DNA from: Streptomyces lydicus
Lineage (GTDB): Bacteria; Actinomycetota; Actinomycetes; Streptomycetales; Streptomycetaceae
Length of the DNA stretch: 64,000 nucleotides
Direction: 5' to 3'
Assembly (NCBI RefSeq): GCF_001729485.1
Contig: NZ_CP017157.1
Coordinates: forward strand, 2,914,001 to 2,978,000
Shown here: piece after piece, positions 60,024-64,000 of the stretch
How positions within the stretch are numbered: position 1 is the stretch's first letter
Layout: each line of letters opens with the position of its first letter
Made by a program: the position numbers and the translations under genes
The notes under the pieces: generated by a model
Told to the model about the DNA's origin: nothing
What the model saw: only the letters and a program-made list of their open reading frames with translations
Database searches by the model: none

Positions 60024-61337
60024 ATGGTCCAGTCAACGTTCAATGGCTCGGCGGCGAACAGGGAAGCGGCAGGACGTCGGATGTCCCGCCGCTCGCTGCT
60101 GAGGGGTGCGGCGCTCGGCGCGGGAGCCGTCGCCCTCCCGTCCCTGCTCACCGCCTGCGGCAGCGGCCCCAGTGGCGTCACGATGGGTTCCAACGCCTCG
60201 GACGCGGTGCCGAAGAAGGCGTTCGCGGCGGCATTCAAGGCGTACGAGAAGAAGTCCAAGAAGACGGTCCGGGTCAACACCGTCCATCACGAGACCTTCC
60301 AGGAGAACATCAACCGCTATCTCCAGGGCGCCCCGGACGACGTCTTCATGTGGTTCGCCGGAAACCGCATGCAGTACTTCGCACAGAAGGGGTTGCTTTC
60401 CGACATCAGCGACCTCTGGCGGAACTTCCACGGCTTCACCGACGCCCTGAAGAAGCAGTCCACCGGCCGGGACGGCAAGCAGTACCTGGTGCCCTACTAC
60501 TACTATCCGTGGGCCGTCTTCCACCGGAAGAGCGTGTTCCAGGAGAAGGGGTACGAGGCCCCCAGGACCTTCGACGAGTACCGGGCACTCGCCAAGCAGA
60601 TGCAGAAGGACGGGCTGGTGCCGTTCGCCTTCGGCGACAAGGACGGCTGGCCGGCCATGGGCACCTTCGACTACCTCGACATGCGCGCCAACGGCTACGA
60701 CTTCCACATCGCGCTGATGAGCGGGCAGAAAGCCTGGAACAGCCCCCAGGTCAAGCAGGTGTTCGACCTGTGGCGCGGGCTGCTGCCGTACCACCAGAAA
60801 GGCGCCAACGGGCGGACCTGGCAGGAGGCGGCGCAGACCCTCGCGCAGAAGAAGGCCGGGATGACCGTGCTCGGACTGCCGCACCCCGGCCAGCAGTTCA
60901 GCGTCGCCGACCGCGCCGATCTGGACTTCTTCCCGTTCCCGGAAATCGACCCGGCGCACGGGCGGGACGCGGTCGAGGCGCCCATCGACGGCTTCCTGAT
61001 GTCGAAGAAGGCCAAGGACAAGGAAGGCGCGAAAGACCTGCTGAAGTTCCTCGCCACCCCGCAGGCGGAGGACATCTACCTCGCGTCCGACCCCAACAAC
61101 ATCGCGGTCAACAGCGGCGCCGACACCGCCGCCTACACCCCGCTGCAGAAGAAAGCGGTGCAACTCGTCGCCGGGGCCAAACAGATATCGCAGTTCATGG
61201 ACCGCGACACCCGGCCCGATTTCGCCTCGACCGTGATGATCCAGGCGATCCAGCAGTTCCTCAACAAGCCGGACGACATCGACGGGCTGGTCAACGACAT
61301 CGAACGCCAGAAGAAGCAGATCTTCGCCGCCGAGTGA
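60024..61337 (+). CDS. Sugar ABC importer, substrate-binding lipoprotein (Tat-type)
   Basis: 437 aa. Twin-arginine signal SRRSLLRGAALGAGAVALP and lipobox LLTACG near residue 45, then an extracellular solute-binding family 1 fold (VPYYYYPWAVFHRKSVFQEKGYE, GTFDYLDMRANGYDF). First gene of a three-gene CUT1-type importer without its own ATPase, presumably sharing MsiK. Context suggests galactosides. Confidence 0.94.
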   Translation: MVQSTFNGSAANREAAGRRMSRRSLLRGAALGAGAVALPSLLTACGSGPSGVTMGSNASDAVPKKAFAAAFKAYEKKSKKTVRVNTVHHETFQENINRYLQGAPDDVFMWFAGNRMQYFAQKGLLSDISDLWRNFHGFTDALKKQSTGRDGKQYLVPYYYYPWAVFHRKSVFQEKGYEAPRTFDEYRALAKQMQKDGLVPFAFGDKDGWPAMGTFDYLDMRANGYDFHIALMSGQKAWNSPQVKQVFDLWRGLLPYHQKGANGRTWQEAAQTLAQKKAGMTVLGLPHPGQQFSVADRADLDFFPFPEIDPAHGRDAVEAPIDGFLMSKKAKDKEGAKDLLKFLATPQAEDIYLASDPNNIAVNSGADTAAYTPLQKKAVQLVAGAKQISQFMDRDTRPDFASTVMIQAIQQFLNKPDDIDGLVNDIERQKKQIFAAE

Positions 61338-61349
61338 GCGCCACACCAC

Positions 61350-62321
61350 ATGACCGGCACACCTGTGCACCGCCGGACCACTGCCGTGACTGACGGGGAG
61401 CGAACCGCCGTGCCGAAATCCCCCGCACGGCGCGCCGGACGGCCGGGAGCGCGGCGGTACACCCGCCGCGACCTCGTCCTCCTCGGCGTGCTGCTGGGCA
61501 TACCGATCCTGCTCGACCTCGCCCTGATCTGGGGCCCGACGCTGGCCTCGGTCGGCCTGTCCTTCACCACCTGGGACGGTGTCGGCGACATCCGGTGGGC
61601 CGGCCTGAAGAATTACGACGAGCTCTTCACCAGCTATCCGCAATTCTGGCCGGCGGTCCGCCACAACCTGCTGTGGCTGGCCTTCCTCGGATTGCTCGCC
61701 GCGCCCTTCGGCCTGCTGCTCGCCGTCCTCATCGACCGCGGCGTCCGCTTCAGCCGCTTCTACCAGTCGACGCTCTACATGCCCGTGGTGCTCTCGCTCG
61801 CGGTGGTCGGCTTCATCGCCCAGCTGCTCCTCTCCCGGGACCAGGGCGCGCTGAACGCCGTACTCGGCGGAAAGAATCCCACCGACTGGCTGGGCGACCC
61901 CGGAATCAACATCTGGATGGTGTTGCTCGCCGCCTGCTGGCGGCACACCGGTTACGTCATGATTCTCTATCTCGCCGGCCTGAAATCCGTCGATCCCAGC
62001 CTCAAAGAGGCCGCCGCCATCGACGGAGCGAGCGAACGGCAGGCATTCTTCCGAGTGGTGCTGCCCACCCTGCGCCCGGTGAACGTCATCGTTGGCGTCA
62101 TCACCGTCATCGAATCGCTGCGCGCCTTCGACATCGTCTACGCCATAAACAAGGGCCGCAACGGACTGGAACTGCTGTCCGTGCTGGTGACCGACAACAT
62201 CATCGGGGAGGCCGGGCGGATCGGATTCGGCTCGGCGATCGCGGTGATCCTGCTGCTGGTCTCGCTGGGATTCATCGTGACCTATCTCGTCCAGGAACTG
62301 CGAGGGGAACAGCAGCGATGA
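61350..62321 (+). CDS. Sugar ABC importer, permease 1 (MalF type)
   Basis: 323-aa inner-membrane permease with six TM helices and the EAA loop EAAAIDGASERQAFFRVVLPTLRPV. ATG 61350 lies 12 nt after the lipoprotein stop. The stop overlaps the next ATG. Confidence 0.94.
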   Translation: MTGTPVHRRTTAVTDGERTAVPKSPARRAGRPGARRYTRRDLVLLGVLLGIPILLDLALIWGPTLASVGLSFTTWDGVGDIRWAGLKNYDELFTSYPQFWPAVRHNLLWLAFLGLLAAPFGLLLAVLIDRGVRFSRFYQSTLYMPVVLSLAVVGFIAQLLLSRDQGALNAVLGGKNPTDWLGDPGINIWMVLLAACWRHTGYVMILYLAGLKSVDPSLKEAAAIDGASERQAFFRVVLPTLRPVNVIVGVITVIESLRAFDIVYAINKGRNGLELLSVLVTDNIIGEAGRIGFGSAIAVILLLVSLGFIVTYLVQELRGEQQR

Positions 62322-63205
62322 CCGCACCCGCCGCCCTGAGCACCCGGCCGGCCCGCCGCCGCGGACGGTTCGGCGTCCACCTCTTTCTCACCGCCGTCTC
62401 GCTGGCCTTTCTCGCCCCGCTGCTGCTCGCCGTCTACGCCTCGCTCCGCCCCTACGAAGAGACCGCCGCCCACGGCTACTTCTCCCTCCCGCGTCACCTC
62501 TCCTTCGACTACTACAAGCAAGCCTTTGTCGACTCCGGCATGAGCAAGTACTTCCTGAATTCGCTCGTCATCGCCGTCCCCGGCGTTCTGCTCACCCTCT
62601 TCCTGGCCTCCTTCGTGGCCTTCGCGGTCTCCCGACTCCGGATCCGCGGCGGAATCGTCCTGCTGATGGTCTTCACCGCCGGAAACCTGCTGCCCCAGCA
62701 GGTGATCGTCACCCCGCTCTACGTTCTCTTCAACAAGATCCCGCTGCCGTACTGGATGTCCGACTCCCTGAGCATGTACGACTCCCTCTGGGCCGTCACT
62801 GCCGTCCAGGTCGCCTTCCAACTCGGCTTCTGTGTCTTCGTCCTGGCCAACTTCATGCGTACGCTGCCCCGCGAAATCCTGGAGGCCGCGATCGTCGACG
62901 GGGCCGGCGTATGGGCGCAGTACTGGCGCGTCACCCTGCCCCTCTGCCGGCCGGCCCTCGCCGCCCTCGGCACCCTGCAATTCACCTGGATGTACAACGA
63001 TTTCCTCTGGGGGCTGGTGTTCCTCTCCGAAGGAGACAAACTCCCGGTCACCTCGGCGCTGAACAATCTGCGCGGGCAATTCTTCACCGACTACAACCTG
63101 CTCGCCGCCGGATCCGTCCTCGTCGCACTGCCCACGATCCTGGTCTTTCTGCTCCTGCAACGGCATTTCATCGCCGGACTGACTCTCGGGGCGAGCAAGG
63201 GGTGA
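62318..63205 (+). CDS. Sugar ABC importer, permease 2 (MalG type)
   Basis: 295 aa with six TM helices and EAA loop EAAIVDGAGVWAQYWRVTLPLCRPA. The ATG overlaps the permease 1 stop (ATGA). Completes the importer with 60024 and 61350. Confidence 0.94.
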   Translation: MTAPAALSTRPARRRGRFGVHLFLTAVSLAFLAPLLLAVYASLRPYEETAAHGYFSLPRHLSFDYYKQAFVDSGMSKYFLNSLVIAVPGVLLTLFLASFVAFAVSRLRIRGGIVLLMVFTAGNLLPQQVIVTPLYVLFNKIPLPYWMSDSLSMYDSLWAVTAVQVAFQLGFCVFVLANFMRTLPREILEAAIVDGAGVWAQYWRVTLPLCRPALAALGTLQFTWMYNDFLWGLVFLSEGDKLPVTSALNNLRGQFFTDYNLLAAGSVLVALPTILVFLLLQRHFIAGLTLGASKG

Positions 63206-63548
63206 CGGAGCGTGCCGCAAAGCACCCCCGGCCCGGCACGATGAGCCGCCGTCATATGCGGATTCCGCCGTGCCGACGCGAGGACCGGCACCCGGTATGC
63301 GGGTGAGGGTTTCGGTGCGGGAGGGGCGGGGGAGCGCTTGTTTGCCGGGGACGTCGCGGCGGGGGAACGAGACCGGCCTCCCCTCGCGAGGCATGTCACG
63401 AACGGTGGGTCCAAGGGCGCGAAACCGCCCTGGCCGGACCGGTCGTCGAATGCGCAACTTCCCGGTGTGCGCGCGGCCCCTGGTCCCGAGCGTTTCCGTG
63501 GCAGGGTGTTGCGGGCAACTCACCTGGGTCTAGGGAAGAGGGGAAACC
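63206..63548. other. 343-bp gene-free region
   Basis: Begins with a weak 7-bp stem (CGTGCCG 63211 / CGGCACG 63234) that may end the sugar operon; no gene seen in the remainder. Confidence 0.5.
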
Positions 63549-64000
63549 GTGATCGTCTGGCTGAACGGCACGTTCGGTGCGGGCAAGACCACTGCGGCTC
63601 AAGAATTGCTCGACCTGCTTCCCGGAAGCGTGCTTTACGACCCCGAACTCCTCGGCAGCGGACTGCGGTTGATGCTGCCGGCGAAGCGGTTCGAGGAGGT
63701 CGACGACTACCAGGACCTGCCTTCCTGGCGGCGGATGGTCGTGGACACCGCAGCGGCACTGCTCACCGAAGTGCCCGGCCCGCTGATCACCCCGATGACG
63801 TTGCTGCGCCAGGAGTACCGCGACGAGATCTTCGGCTCCCTGGCCGCCCGCCGCATACCGGTGCGCCATGTCCTGCTGCATGCGGAGGAAACGATCCTTC
63901 GGCAGCGTATAGCCCAGCGGGAGCAGTCCCCCGGCGACGCCGCGGCCCACGCCTCGGTCCGCCGCTGGAGCCTCGCCCACCTTGAGCCGTACGCCGACGC
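63549..64000 (+). CDS. TmrB-like P-loop ATPase (partial at right edge)
   Basis: 151 codons visible, open at the window end. MIVWLNGTFGAGKTTAAQEL carries a Walker A (GTFGAGKT), and TPMTLLRQEYRDEIFG plus RQRIAQREQSPGD follow, as in TmrB-like nucleotide-binding proteins (tunicamycin-resistance relatives) and other small-molecule kinases. GTG 63549 follows AAGAGGGG. Function not settled. Confidence 0.8.
   Translation, partial: MIVWLNGTFGAGKTTAAQELLDLLPGSVLYDPELLGSGLRLMLPAKRFEEVDDYQDLPSWRRMVVDTAAALLTEVPGPLITPMTLLRQEYRDEIFGSLAARRIPVRHVLLHAEETILRQRIAQREQSPGDAAAHASVRRWSLAHLEPYAD

Overview
The window is high-GC actinobacterial DNA with GTG/TTG starts, 4-bp ATGA/GTGA stop-start overlaps, a TTA-containing regulator gene and Streptomyces-type protein families. 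It is almost certainly a Streptomyces chromosome. The left 35.5 kb carries a hybrid PKS-NRPS tetramate pathway: glutamate mutase, FMN glutamate synthase, an asparaginyl-tRNA-synthetase-like enzyme, an MbtH-adenylation fusion, a Cys-nucleophile Dieckmann cyclase, a 2,3,6-trideoxy-L-hexose pathway, one glycosyltransferase and two P450s. From what I remember of the literature, this gene set is that of streptolydigin (slg genes, Streptomyces lydicus), an RNA polymerase inhibitor made of a polyene acyl tetramic acid, a 3-methylaspartate-derived side chain and L-rhodinose. I recognised it from protein families and could not run a comparison.

Layout of the pathway region. 1-4.4 kb (+): the end of the last PKS gene (KR remnant plus ACP), a type II thioesterase, a GH16-like enzyme (TrdE family) and a class II terpene-cyclase-like protein. 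4.5-7.3 kb (-): a P450 and a 14-TM exporter. 7.5-10.3 kb: a TetR regulator (+) facing a HelD-type RNA polymerase-associated helicase (-), probably the self-protection module. 10.7-14.5 kb (+): both glutamate mutase subunits, then dTDP-glucose synthase and 4,6-dehydratase in one coupled operon. 14.7-20.6 kb (-): glycosyltransferase slgG, a secreted AOC-barrel protein, slgZ, slgE3 and slgN1. 20.8-32.6 kb (+): a second GH16-like enzyme and P450, the rhodinose genes, a methyltransferase, the Dieckmann cyclase slgL and the C-(A remnant)-PCP protein slgN2. 32.7-35.5 kb (-): a large LAL-type LuxR activator with a TTA third codon.

Proposed working: glutamate (slgE3) is rearranged to 3-methylaspartate (slgE1/E2), adenylated by the free-standing slgN1 and loaded on the slgN2 carrier. 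It is then joined to the beta-keto polyketide left by the inactive terminal KR, and cyclised and released by slgL. slgZ and the methyltransferase build the N-methylamide; P450s, GH16-like and cyclase-like proteins oxidise and cyclise the polyketide; slgG attaches L-rhodinose. TAGGGG direct repeats before slgE1 and in the slgG/GH16 divergent promoter are candidate LAL activator sites. An AACCGRGTYAAG motif before the exporter, tetR and helD suggests one TetR-controlled resistance regulon.

From 35.8 kb on, the content is ordinary Streptomyces chromosome: VOC and GNAT proteins, a polar amino-acid ABC importer, GDPD, a DUF6421-SDR-threonine aldolase operon, a B3/4 protein, an acyltransferase, DUF4395/thioredoxin, a flavin reductase behind a small leader peptide, etfBA, a DinB protein and a DUF6986 aldolase. 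A 0.9-kb gene-free repeat-rich stretch follows, then a LacI/ROK pair, a Ser/Thr kinase, a secreted GH27 alpha-galactosidase divergent from a sugar ABC importer, and a TmrB-like ATPase cut by the right edge.
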